38,658 bases of DNA, taken from Kiritimatiellia bacterium (GTDB lineage: Bacteria > Verrucomicrobiota > Kiritimatiellia > RFP12 > UBA1067). Below, piece after piece: positions 17,052 through 25,077 of this stretch (position 1 is its first letter; each line of letters starts with the position of its first letter). The stretch covers positions 1 through 38,658 of the forward strand of contig JAFQYM010000057.1 of NCBI GenBank assembly GCA_017406465.1, written 5' to 3'. A model generated the notes under the pieces. The model was given only the letters and a program-made list of their open reading frames with translations, made no database searches and had not been told where the DNA came from. The translations under genes were made by a program, and so were the position numbers.

Positions 17052-18014
17052 TTAGCGGTTTATCTTCTTCTCCCATCCGTCGGCAATGCGGAAGTCGAAC
17101 ATGCCTAGCCGGATTGTGTTGCCGTCCCTCGTCCGTGCCATCGTCAAGAACGTAGGCATCTCCTTGTTGTAGAAGACGACACACTTCTCCACGTCCGCCT
17201 CGAAATAGCCAATAGTCCGAAAAGCTCTCTGAAGGTCTTGCGAAAGTCCGGAAATCGTTTTCGCAGTTGCTCGCGTCGCATCATCCGATGCCAAGAACGG
17301 CTGATCTTGAAGTCTCTCGTCGCGAAACGCCATCGTCGCGAGCGTGGCAAGTCCGTAGGCGGACTCGTCGCCGGCCATCTTGACTGCCTGGGCAGTCCTG
17401 AACGCCGCGATGTCGAGAAGACTCTTTATGCCCTGGTCATCCAGCGTAGGCACGGAGGCGAACGCCGCGTCCGGCGAAGACCCCACAAACGCCCGGTTGA
17501 ACGCCGCAAGAAACTTGCCAGCCGTATTCATCAAGACCGGAAAATATTCATCGGCCGGGTCAACGCCTGTTGCCGGAGGATACTTGGGAACCGACGCATC
17601 GCCTCTAAACGTAGCGCCTGAAACCCACTTGAAATCCACAATGTCTGGATTGTCCAGACCCTTTGCCTTGCAAATCAGAGCATGGTCGTAGAACGGATTG
17701 TACAGCCCGAAGCAGAAAGCATCGCCGGAAACGCTTCCGTTGTAGGCGTATGCAACCTTGAAGAAGTCCGGCAAAAAGAACTGCACGTTCTCGACGCGAA
17801 GCTTCCGCTCTTCAGTCTGCCACCGCTCCCGTACCGACGGCGACAGCGCCGAGACGAACGCCTGGCTATTTGTCGAGACGAACTTTGCAAGCGTCGCGGA
17901 ATATGCGATCGCCTTGAGATCCGCCTTTTGTTCAGTCGACACGTCCTCGCTCCCATATGTCTGCGAAGCCATGCACAGCGCAAGGCTCGCGGCGACTACA
18001 GCCAGTTTCTTCAT
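17052..18014 (-). CDS. Exported protein of unknown function
   Basis: A 320-residue protein with a clear signal peptide (MKKLAVVAASLALCMASQTYG). The mature part has mixed helix and strand character with several Trp and Phe residues and a few Cys. No domain is recognised. Its ATG overlaps the stop of the small membrane protein gene upstream as ATGA, and it ends 18 nt before the next exported protein. Position alone suggests an accessory periplasmic role in pilus assembly or surface display. Confidence 0.75.
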   Translation of the reverse strand: MKKLAVVAASLALCMASQTYGSEDVSTEQKADLKAIAYSATLAKFVSTNSQAFVSALSPSVRERWQTEERKLRVENVQFFLPDFFKVAYAYNGSVSGDAFCFGLYNPFYDHALICKAKGLDNPDIVDFKWVSGATFRGDASVPKYPPATGVDPADEYFPVLMNTAGKFLAAFNRAFVGSSPDAAFASVPTLDDQGIKSLLDIAAFRTAQAVKMAGDESAYGLATLATMAFRDERLQDQPFLASDDATRATAKTISGLSQDLQRAFRTIGYFEADVEKCVVFYNKEMPTFLTMARTRDGNTIRLGMFDFRIADGWEKKINR

Positions 18015-18397
18015 TTAGATTTCCCCTTCCTCTTTTCTGTTTTCGACAGCCCCCACGAGAAGGCCGTGCGGTTGACATCAATTCGGCGGAGCATGAGGGT
18101 CAGTTCATTACTCCCGCGCCGCCAAGTGTAAAGCGTGTGCGTGTTGCCTTTTCTAAGCGCAACGGCATGGATATACCTCCAGCCTCGCTGCGCCATCGCC
18201 GCCTTAAAACTGGCCTCAGTCTGCACGAAAGACACCCTCATAATCCCGCTTTCAAGCCAGCCCTTGCCATCCTTGGATGTTTCGGTGGATTTTGCTGCGA
18301 CAGGCAATGCAAAAGGTCGCGACAAGCCGTAGCTCGCCGCTCCTGCAAGCGGCGACAGGATGAATGCAACGACAAGGACCCAAACCATGACCCTCAT
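18011..18397 (-). CDS. Small membrane-anchored basic protein
   Basis: A 128-residue protein. An N-terminal hydrophobic helix or signal anchor (residues 3-22) precedes a soluble basic region ending in KRKGKSK. The frame is open further upstream to 18760, but that part lies antiparallel in sense to nothing and overlaps the TadE-like gene in another frame, so it is rejected. The ATG at 18395-18397 follows the TadE-like stop after a single base, with GGACAG about 6 nt ahead as ribosome site. The family is not recognised. The gene order TadE, TadG, TadE-like and this protein suggests a minor component of the pilus machine. Confidence 0.65.
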   Translation of the reverse strand: MRVMVWVLVVAFILSPLAGAASYGLSRPFALPVAAKSTETSKDGKGWLESGIMRVSFVQTEASFKAAMAQRGWRYIHAVALRKGNTHTLYTWRRGSNELTLMLRRIDVNRTAFSWGLSKTEKRKGKSK

Positions 18398-18398
18398 C

Positions 18399-19124
18399 TC
18401 ACTCTGTCCACCCATCATACGCATCATACCTCTTGTATCGGCCCAGCGACGTAGGATTCGGCAACGCGTCGTCAGACAACGAATGGGAACTTTCAAGATT
18501 TTCGGCACTCGAATCTGCGTACAGCTCGTCGCGACTCCACTCCCACCCCCGTTTTCCGTCGGAAAGTCCAAGAAGCGCATCGGCATCCCAGTTTCGGCAT
18601 ACGGCAGGGTCCCTTGCCTGTTCCGTGCGGCGCAGCGTATAGCAGTTGTACATGCGCACCCGTTCCAGACCTTTCCCGTCCAGAGGAACAATGCCGCCTC
18701 CAACCAGCGTTTCAATAATTCCAGGCGAGGCGTTCCCATAGTGCACGAGAGGATATCCAACTATGCCATTTATCCATGAATACATCTTGTAGTCGTAGCT
18801 GATTCGCCCTGCATACTGCGCAGACCACGGCCCCTTTACGTTCCTGTCTACCCGATAGGCCTTGCGCGTCTTTCCGGAAAGCCCGTCCTTTATAATCTCA
18901 ATGGACGAAAACTGGCTATACGAATAACCCTCGCGATCTGTACCGTCAAATGCAACGCACCTGTCGCCAAAGGCGAGGACTATTGCCTTCAGACCCATGT
19001 CGCCCCAGAGAATCAGCATCCCTATCAGCAGCATGTATATAGGCAGAACCAACAAGAACTCCACCATGATGGATCCCTCTCGTCCGCTGCGGACGGCGTC
19101 AGACATATCAATGATACGCGACAT
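18399..19124 (-). CDS. TadE-like pseudopilin (second)
   Basis: A 241-residue protein with the TadE-type processing motif REG/SIMVEFLLVLPIY near residues 16-31 and one hydrophobic helix. The remaining 200 residues form a periplasmic domain rich in Tyr and Trp. Glu at +5 and Phe at +6 fit prepilin-peptidase substrates. Family knowledge: TadE and TadF are minor pseudopilins needed for pilus assembly. The start at 19124 has a GGAGGG ribosome site, whereas the internal Met at codon 7 has none, so the 17-nt overlap with the TadG gene is accepted. Confidence 0.82.
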   Translation of the reverse strand: MSRIIDMSDAVRSGREGSIMVEFLLVLPIYMLLIGMLILWGDMGLKAIVLAFGDRCVAFDGTDREGYSYSQFSSIEIIKDGLSGKTRKAYRVDRNVKGPWSAQYAGRISYDYKMYSWINGIVGYPLVHYGNASPGIIETLVGGGIVPLDGKGLERVRMYNCYTLRRTEQARDPAVCRNWDADALLGLSDGKRGWEWSRDELYADSSAENLESSHSLSDDALPNPTSLGRYKRYDAYDGWTE

Positions 19125-20892
19125 GCGAAACTTCCCTCCACTTTATGATTCCATCATGCCCGTTGCCGCGCAGAACTCCTCCTGGCGCAGTCAGTCCTTC
19201 AAGGTCTGGCATGGATGCACTTCCAAACAGAGGCTTCCATGCCGATGAGTTGCCAACTGCAATGTCAAATACGGAATCATCCGAATCTTTCCATTGCCCG
19301 TCTCTGGCATCGTTCGTCGCCATCCTCACAGGAATGAGTATGGCGTCCCAGTTGCTCTGACACAAGTTCCAACTCTCGCTGTCGGTCTGCCATCCGCCAG
19401 ATTGCCAGTCAACGTGATACGGCATGTTTCCGCCTGCCGCAGACTCGTTGAGCGTCACGTATCCCGCCTTTGCAGCCGAAAACCCGACCGACCACTCCAC
19501 ATCCGGATCAAATGCGGAGAATATGCCGTTCGCAACCATTCCGGCCGCCCCTATCATTTGCGCCCAAGCATTGGAATTGCGCCTGACAACACCTACCACG
19601 ATTGAGCCGTCGTCACCGAAATAGTTCTCAAGCACCTTGTTCGGCCGCGCCACGTATCTTTCGGGCGTCTCATATATGTCCCTACATCCGGAAATACTAT
19701 TGCTGTTGTCGCCGTACACGGTGGCAACGAATCTCCCGACCCCGGAACAAGAACAACGCTCGTGCGAATGGTGGTCGCACGACGGGCAGGGGATCGGCCC
19801 GACATGATGCTCTCCGAACTCATCCGTATAGCAGTGCCATTGATTCGAGTACCATTCCCATGTCGCCTTCAGCCTATCGCCGTTCCAGTCATAACCTCGC
19901 CTAAAGCCACTGCCAGCCGAAGCACACCGCTTGAACCAAACCTCCCCACTGTTCTTGAATGCAGACTTTACGCGTTCACCGGCGAACGAAAGAAACCGAT
20001 CTTCCTCGTCGTCGTTGTTTTCCAGTTCCGCCACATACTGGGTCATTTCCCGTATTTTGAAATAGTACAATGTATCCACGGACGCGCCAGATACGCTGGC
20101 ATCGGCCAGATTTGACTTCAGAATCTCCCTCACTACAGTCTCGGCCTTTTCTTTGTACTCATCCTTGAGCCTGTCAATGGTATCTCCCATGTCCTTTATT
20201 GCATTCCTATCTGCATGTATTTGTGATGCCAACGAACCTATTCCTGGCATTCTGCACGAGAAAAAAGAGTCGTCTCCGCCAACATGGCCTAATTCAAAAC
20301 TGGCGTTTTTAATCGAAATATCCAATTCCGTTGCGATGCTGCTGCCTTTCGCCCCATAGAGCGTTATCAGCGGCATTTGGGGAAGCGCAAAGGAATGATC
20401 CGTCTTTAAATGACCATTGACCGGCAGTCCCGCAAGAGAACAGATTGCCGGGGTCGGATGAATAGTGCTGTCAGCCCAGTCTTGAGCGCGGGCGCGGTCG
20501 TCACGCCAATGCTCAACCGTCTCTTCTAGCCACTTGTACGTGACAAAGTCCATCTGCCGCCGCGTCATCTGGATATACGTCCAGCTCATGGCTCGATTGA
20601 TGGTCGCGATACGCGAGAGCGTATCTGCCTGAACGACCGCTGCGGAGTACGCAGCGGCATCGCAGGCGTTCTGAAGATGAATGCGTTCCCTTGCGCCAAC
20701 CGAGATGGCGAAGACACCGCAGCAACCAAGATACATCAAGAAGAATATGGCAAGCGTAATGACTAGTGCAGCACCATCTTCGTCACGACCAAGCCGAAGC
20801 AGCCGGTCGCGCAAGACAGAGAACATGGTGGTGCGCGGCGACGCAGAGGCACATCGCCATACCATATCCGCAACATGGAAAGTGTCAGTCAT
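19108..20892 (-). CDS. TadG-like pilus assembly protein
   Basis: About 594 residues. A short cytoplasmic N-terminus ends in RDEDG, then a hydrophobic helix (AALVITLAIFFLMYL) and the typical TadG continuation in which RIHLQNACDAAAYSAA is clearly visible. The long periplasmic part contains a Cys/His cluster (PCPSCDHHSHERCSCSG) that is unusual for the family and could bind metal. Family knowledge: TadG has a vWA-like region and helps pilus assembly or anchoring. The start is uncertain. ATG 20892 overlaps the TadE stop (ATGACTGA). ATG 20901, 20865 and 20826 are alternatives, and the frame is open to 20955. Confidence 0.82.
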   Translation of the reverse strand: MTDTFHVADMVWRCASASPRTTMFSVLRDRLLRLGRDEDGAALVITLAIFFLMYLGCCGVFAISVGARERIHLQNACDAAAYSAAVVQADTLSRIATINRAMSWTYIQMTRRQMDFVTYKWLEETVEHWRDDRARAQDWADSTIHPTPAICSLAGLPVNGHLKTDHSFALPQMPLITLYGAKGSSIATELDISIKNASFELGHVGGDDSFFSCRMPGIGSLASQIHADRNAIKDMGDTIDRLKDEYKEKAETVVREILKSNLADASVSGASVDTLYYFKIREMTQYVAELENNDDEEDRFLSFAGERVKSAFKNSGEVWFKRCASAGSGFRRGYDWNGDRLKATWEWYSNQWHCYTDEFGEHHVGPIPCPSCDHHSHERCSCSGVGRFVATVYGDNSNSISGCRDIYETPERYVARPNKVLENYFGDDGSIVVGVVRRNSNAWAQMIGAAGMVANGIFSAFDPDVEWSVGFSAAKAGYVTLNESAAGGNMPYHVDWQSGGWQTDSESWNLCQSNWDAILIPVRMATNDARDGQWKDSDDSVFDIAVGNSSAWKPLFGSASMPDLEGLTAPGGVLRGNGHDGIIKWREVSHVAYH

Positions 20893-21631
20893 AGCTTGCA
20901 TAGTCAAATGCGTTGACCGGCAGTTTGGACGTTGAGTATGGCAATGGCAGGACACATGTTTCGGTTAGCGTGATGTACGGCATTCCATCAAGCATTTCAC
21001 CTTCGCCAAGCGAATCAATCCAACCCGGCGGCAACGAATTGCTTTTCATGTACTGACTCTCGCCCGCCGAATGGTGCAAGAAAAACCCGATCATCTGCCC
21101 AGCAACGGGTATCAGCAATGGAAACTTGTATTTTATCGTAGAGGTGGCGAATTTACCATCTTTGACGAATCTCTCTTCCTTTGGTATATCCAATCTGCGA
21201 TCCACGGAATTTGACTCTGGAACCTGTCCCCAGCCGGGAACTAAGACATCATGAGTTTCCTTGCTGCCGTATAGCATCGTGATAAATGAAATCGGCGAAT
21301 CTTCAACATCAGAGAAGTCGCCTGCACTAACTGAAAGATATCCTTCATCCCAACCGCGCAAATGAGCTGTCTCCGGTGTGCCAAAAATGTTCACCCATGC
21401 CAAAACTCGTCGTGCGGCCTGATGAGTGCAGTTGTTCAGCTTGCCGTCATGATCCCACTCCACCGGATTCGAACACAGCATTGACCGTGTTGAACAAAAT
21501 GCAGCGTATGCCACGAACTGCCGCACTACCATTATCTGCGCGAACTGGATAATGAGCATGATCAGCATAAAGAGTATCGGCATCGTCAGCACAAACTCCA
21601 CTAGCATCGAGCCGCGTTTCATCTCACCCAT
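20885..21631 (-). CDS. tadE: TadE pseudopilin
   Basis: A 248-residue protein beginning MGEMKRG/SMLVEFVLTMPIL, a clear TadE processing motif with Glu at +5 and Phe at +6 followed by a hydrophobic helix. The periplasmic domain has several Cys. A GGAGGG ribosome site 7 nt before the ATG at 21629-21631 fixes the start and gives a 13-nt overlap with the prepilin peptidase gene. Family knowledge: TadE is cut by the Tad prepilin peptidase, which is encoded next to it here. Confidence 0.85.
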   Translation of the reverse strand: MGEMKRGSMLVEFVLTMPILFMLIMLIIQFAQIMVVRQFVAYAAFCSTRSMLCSNPVEWDHDGKLNNCTHQAARRVLAWVNIFGTPETAHLRGWDEGYLSVSAGDFSDVEDSPISFITMLYGSKETHDVLVPGWGQVPESNSVDRRLDIPKEERFVKDGKFATSTIKYKFPLLIPVAGQMIGFFLHHSAGESQYMKSNSLPPGWIDSLGEGEMLDGMPYITLTETCVLPLPYSTSKLPVNAFDYASYD

Positions 21632-22167
21632 ACAATACCCTCCAATACAAGGGTTGCGAGAGTGCCAATTGCGATTGCAAGGCCAAAGGGAACGCGATTG
21701 CCCTCGTCCTCTTTCGGCGGCAAAGCAGCGCGACCTGCCGCACGGTCATATCGCCAGTCGAAAAGCAAGCGAAACGCGTGCTTCAATCGCGCTACTCCAA
21801 CCTTGCGCGTGACAAGCATGCCGACGGCCACAAAGAAACCCGCGAACGAAACAGACAAAAGGAGCAGCAAAACCTGCCGCATCCCAACGAACGCCCCGCA
21901 AGCCGCAAGCATCTTCAGGTCGCCAGCGCCGGCGGCGCGGACAAGGAACGGAATCAGGAGGAAAAGCACGCATACGCCCGCCGCCTCAAGTCCGTCCACA
22001 AGCCCCGCAACGCCGCCCCATCCAAACTGGACAATCAGACCCGCCGCCAGTCCACCCAATGTCCATGCGTTGGGCAGCAGGCGAGTCCTGAGGTCTTTCC
22101 AACACAGCACTGCCAGCCATGGGGCCAGCAGTGCTATGCGTAGGATTGTCCAAGTGATGTTGGGCAT
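21619..22167 (-). CDS. cpaA: Tad prepilin peptidase (TadV/CpaA type, A24 family)
   Basis: A 182-residue inner-membrane aspartic peptidase with about six hydrophobic segments. Both catalytic Asp are visible: Asp25 in WKDLRTRLLPN and Asp83 in GAGDLKML (the GxGD motif). The N-methylation domain of PilD is absent, as in TadV/CpaA. It cleaves Flp and TadE-type prepilins before the +1 residue. At least five substrates with the G/xxxxE motif are encoded in this window. The charged stretch PPKEDEGNR before the last helix is probably a cytoplasmic loop. Confidence 0.9.
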   Translation of the reverse strand: MPNITWTILRIALLAPWLAVLCWKDLRTRLLPNAWTLGGLAAGLIVQFGWGGVAGLVDGLEAAGVCVLFLLIPFLVRAAGAGDLKMLAACGAFVGMRQVLLLLLSVSFAGFFVAVGMLVTRKVGVARLKHAFRLLFDWRYDRAAGRAALPPKEDEGNRVPFGLAIAIGTLATLVLEGIVWVR

Positions 22168-22187
22168 TATAACCCCGAACTTAACCC

Positions 22188-22508
22188 TTATTTAGACTTA
22201 GATGCCTCGGTTGAACTGTCAGAAAACTTCTTGTTCGTGTTGACAGCCTCTTCCGTGCCAGGCTTGACAGTGTTGTTGCGAACATCATCAACAACCTCGG
22301 CCGCCTTGTTGCCTTCACCGGTCATACCCTGGGATCCTGCATTAAACATACCAACAATCGTCTTGCCAAACACTGCAACGGCTATCACCGCAGCAGCGGC
22401 GATTAACACTGCGACTATGACGTATTCCATCATCACTGCACCAGTCTCCTCGCCAACGATGCGACGGAGGAGCTTGCCGAACTTGCTGTTAATCATTTTC
22501 TGCTTCAT
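22188..22508 (-). CDS. flp: Flp-type major pilin
   Basis: A 106-residue prepilin with a basic N-terminal leader, the cleavage motif ETG/AVMMEYVIVAVLI and one hydrophobic helix. The tail is rich in Thr, Asn, Lys and Ser. The frame is open upstream to 22577, but the ATG at 22506-22508 has a GAAGG ribosome site 5 nt ahead, so this start is chosen. It is the likely major subunit: it lies beside the peptidase gene and has an unusual unstructured leader (22509-22573) that would favour strong translation. Confidence 0.9.
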   Translation of the reverse strand: MKQKMINSKFGKLLRRIVGEETGAVMMEYVIVAVLIAAAAVIAVAVFGKTIVGMFNAGSQGMTGEGNKAAEVVDDVRNNTVKPGTEEAVNTNKKFSDSSTEASKSK

Positions 22509-22573
22509 TGTTTCCTTCTTTCTTTTTGTTGTTTGTTGTTGTTTTGTTGTTTCGCTTATTGCTAAGTAATGGC
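22509..22573 (-). promoter_or_regulatory. CAA-rich translation leader of the major pilin
   Basis: The 65 nt upstream of the pilin ATG contain repeated ACAACAAA units followed by AAAAGAAAGAAGGAAACA on the mRNA strand. There is almost no G before the ribosome site, so it should be unstructured. It could raise pilin translation above that of its co-transcribed neighbours. Confidence 0.4.
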
Positions 22574-22756
22574 TCACGGAACGGGAAGCGAAAGCCCGCC
22601 CAAAAGCCGTTGATAGAAAAACTTAATGCCCATTCCTGCTGGGCCAAATTCGGCCGTGCCCCAATTGTAGAACAACTCATTCATCACAAGCATCAACAGA
22701 CATGCGACGAGGACCTGCACCATGACATATTCCATCAATACCGACCCGCTCCTCAT
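22574..22756 (-). CDS. Short Flp/TadF-like pseudopilin
   Basis: A 60-residue protein MRSG/SVLMEYVMVQVLVACLL with prepilin processing motif (Glu +5, Tyr +6) and a single helix, ending in a short hydrophobic tail. The ATG at 22754-22756 has an excellent AAGGAGG ribosome site 6 nt upstream. It overlaps the stop of the FHA gene by 4 nt (ATGA). The longer frame to 22786 lacks such a site. It is too short for TadE. It may be a minor pilin that primes or caps the fibre. Confidence 0.75.
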   Translation of the reverse strand: MRSGSVLMEYVMVQVLVACLLMLVMNELFYNWGTAEFGPAGMGIKFFYQRLLGGLSLPVP

Positions 22757-25077
22757 CGCCCGCCTCCTTCGAATTTCTGCACCCATTTGGAGTGAAGCTG
22801 TGCATCTCCTGGGAATCCCACAGAGAGCATCTTGGCACGAATTGATATCTGCTCCACCGGATCAGAAACATCAGAATACCTTTCACTCAACTCCGAAACT
22901 TTTCTCTGAATCGCACGAAATTGTTCCGAAAGATCCTTCCTCGACTTCAATTCAAACTTCCGGGCAAACCACCCGCTATAAAACCTCGCAATCAGCTGCG
23001 CCCTCGGATCACCATTGTATGCGAAAAGGAACTCGAGAAGCCTGTCGCGCCTCTCCTGCAACGACCTACAGTACACGCAAAACGCCCCAAGTTCACCACG
23101 GCTCAACCAGACAGGACGTTCATCCATGTACTTGACAAAGACATCGACATACTCAAGTGCCTTGCGGGCTTCCACCACATCCGGCGAAAAGCCTATCATC
23201 CTCAGACACCACCCATTGTAGTTATCAGGCAACGCCCTAAGCGACTGGAACGTGAAATCAATTCCAAGCAATTCGTCGTAGAATCCGCTTGGCTCCTTGC
23301 GCCTTGTCGCGGGCGGCTTCTCATTGAAACATGAGAATGTGAAGGCCTTGTTCCACGAACCTACGTCAAGAGTCCGCTTAAGCGGATCGCCGCAGTCACC
23401 ATTGACTACGCCGACGGCGGAGAGTCCGTTCACCATAGACTCGAGGTTCTCCGCGTATGTTTGCGCATCTAGATGGTGTCTCTCAAGCTTCAGGCGATGG
23501 TCAGAGAGCTGCGGATGGCGTGCGCATATATCCTTGCTCGGAAGGCGCAGATTGTCCGCACGGCTTCTCACAGCCGCGAAACGCATCGCATTTAGGTCGT
23601 CAAACTCCTTGCGTATGAAAAACTTTGCGTCGGCGAGTTCTGCACACGGCTGCTTGTACTTGTCTGCGTATGCGCGAACGGCCCCATTCAGACTCTTGTC
23701 ACAGATGATTTCGTCAAGCTGGATGGTAAGCTTGGCAAAGTCTGGGTTCGTGGCATCAAGCTTCGCGATACAGCCATCGACCTTTGCGAATCCCGCCTGA
23801 ATGTCAGTCATGCGATTGAACACTTTTCCTAATTCTTTGTAAAGCACTTCAAGGTACGGATGTTCCTCGAATTGCCGTTTGGATTCTTCCATAAACCCTG
23901 CAAGAGGGATTGACTTCTCTCTAATTGCATCTGCCCGACGCTCCGGCAGCCCTTCCCCGGTCTCGTCAATCACGTCGAATGCGTCATACAACCACCGAAT
24001 CGCCCTCGCCGCGAATTCCGCCTGTCTTTTCTCCTCGATGGCGGAAGTCCCGTTCCACACCCACGCATCAAGCACACCGCTCGTAAGCGGGTCAAGCATC
24101 TTCTGCGCACGCTTAAGCTCGCCATCGGAAAGCGCAACCTTGGTTCTCTGCCATTCCGACCATGTCTTCTGCCAGCGATCTACCTGCGACTCGAGCGTAT
24201 CTATCTGAGCGCGGTACCTGTCTGCATCACGCGCCATCCTGGCTTCAACCAGCGAATTGGAGGCTGCCAAGAAGTCGCATGCAGCGGCGTGGTCTCTTGC
24301 GACTCGGAGATGGTCTTCAGCCGTCGCCGCAGTAGTCATCCAGGCCACGTACGCGCCAGCCATGACGCATAGCGTCACCGCGACAACAAACACCTTTAAC
24401 CACAGGAAGAAACGAGTGTGCCGCTGGCTCTTGTCAAGGAATCTGAAGTCGAAATACGCGATGGAAATCGTGTCATTGTCCTTTAGAAGACGTTCCTTGC
24501 CACGAAGAACTTCGCCGTTCACGTACGTTCCATTGCGGCTGCCAAGATCCCGAATCCAGCATTCGCCCCCCTCACGTTCCTCAAATTCAGCATGCTTCCT
24601 GGATACAAGCATGTCAGGCAAGACAAGAGTGTTGCCGGGATCAAGGCCAATGGTGAATGACGACTGCCCGCTCTTGGGACGTATGTCTATCTGCCGCCCT
24701 GCCTCGTCGCCATTGAGCCGTTCCAGCCGATGACACTCCACCGATCGAGTCTTCGTCTGCTCAATTTTTTCGCAGCACACCACACAGTTTCCGATGGAAT
24801 ACACGTCGCCGGAGTCAACCCGCTGGGCCTTTGTGAGCCGAGCTCCCTTGCAATAGACGCCATTCCGGCTACCGGCATCCTCTACATAAAGGTTCTTGCC
24901 GCGCCAGAAAATACGCATGTGCCTGCCGCTTATGGAATGGTCGTCAGCCGGAGTACGAAGCGTGCTCTCGTGCGACCGGCCTACAATGACTTCGGCGCAT
25001 CCGACATCCATGCGCACCGACCCGACGACATTGCCGCCATTCCTGAGCTCAACAGTATATGCAATCGGCTTTGACAT
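22753..25077 (-). CDS. Membrane protein with two FHA domains
   Basis: A 774-residue protein. FHA domain 1 (about 1-105) shows IVGRS, SISGRH and EDAGSRNGVY. FHA domain 2 (about 115-215) shows MLVSRKH and RDLGSRNGTYVNG. Both keep the Ser/Arg/His/Asn residues that bind phosphothreonine. A transmembrane helix spans about 224-247, and a 525-residue helical C-terminal domain of unknown type follows. The start is ATG 25075-25077 with GGGGAGG about 7 nt upstream. It shares one base with the previous stop (TGATG). Inference: cytoplasmic FHA domains read phosphorylation by the locus kinase and transmit it across the membrane to the pilus machine. Confidence 0.85.
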   Translation of the reverse strand: MSKPIAYTVELRNGGNVVGSVRMDVGCAEVIVGRSHESTLRTPADDHSISGRHMRIFWRGKNLYVEDAGSRNGVYCKGARLTKAQRVDSGDVYSIGNCVVCCEKIEQTKTRSVECHRLERLNGDEAGRQIDIRPKSGQSSFTIGLDPGNTLVLPDMLVSRKHAEFEEREGGECWIRDLGSRNGTYVNGEVLRGKERLLKDNDTISIAYFDFRFLDKSQRHTRFFLWLKVFVVAVTLCVMAGAYVAWMTTAATAEDHLRVARDHAAACDFLAASNSLVEARMARDADRYRAQIDTLESQVDRWQKTWSEWQRTKVALSDGELKRAQKMLDPLTSGVLDAWVWNGTSAIEEKRQAEFAARAIRWLYDAFDVIDETGEGLPERRADAIREKSIPLAGFMEESKRQFEEHPYLEVLYKELGKVFNRMTDIQAGFAKVDGCIAKLDATNPDFAKLTIQLDEIICDKSLNGAVRAYADKYKQPCAELADAKFFIRKEFDDLNAMRFAAVRSRADNLRLPSKDICARHPQLSDHRLKLERHHLDAQTYAENLESMVNGLSAVGVVNGDCGDPLKRTLDVGSWNKAFTFSCFNEKPPATRRKEPSGFYDELLGIDFTFQSLRALPDNYNGWCLRMIGFSPDVVEARKALEYVDVFVKYMDERPVWLSRGELGAFCVYCRSLQERRDRLLEFLFAYNGDPRAQLIARFYSGWFARKFELKSRKDLSEQFRAIQRKVSELSERYSDVSDPVEQISIRAKMLSVGFPGDAQLHSKWVQKFEGGGR

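Noticed and set aside
18398..18760. Upstream extension of the small membrane protein frame
   Set aside because: It lies within the TadE-like gene in another frame and has no ribosome site. The hydrophobic anchor begins at the ATG at 18397.
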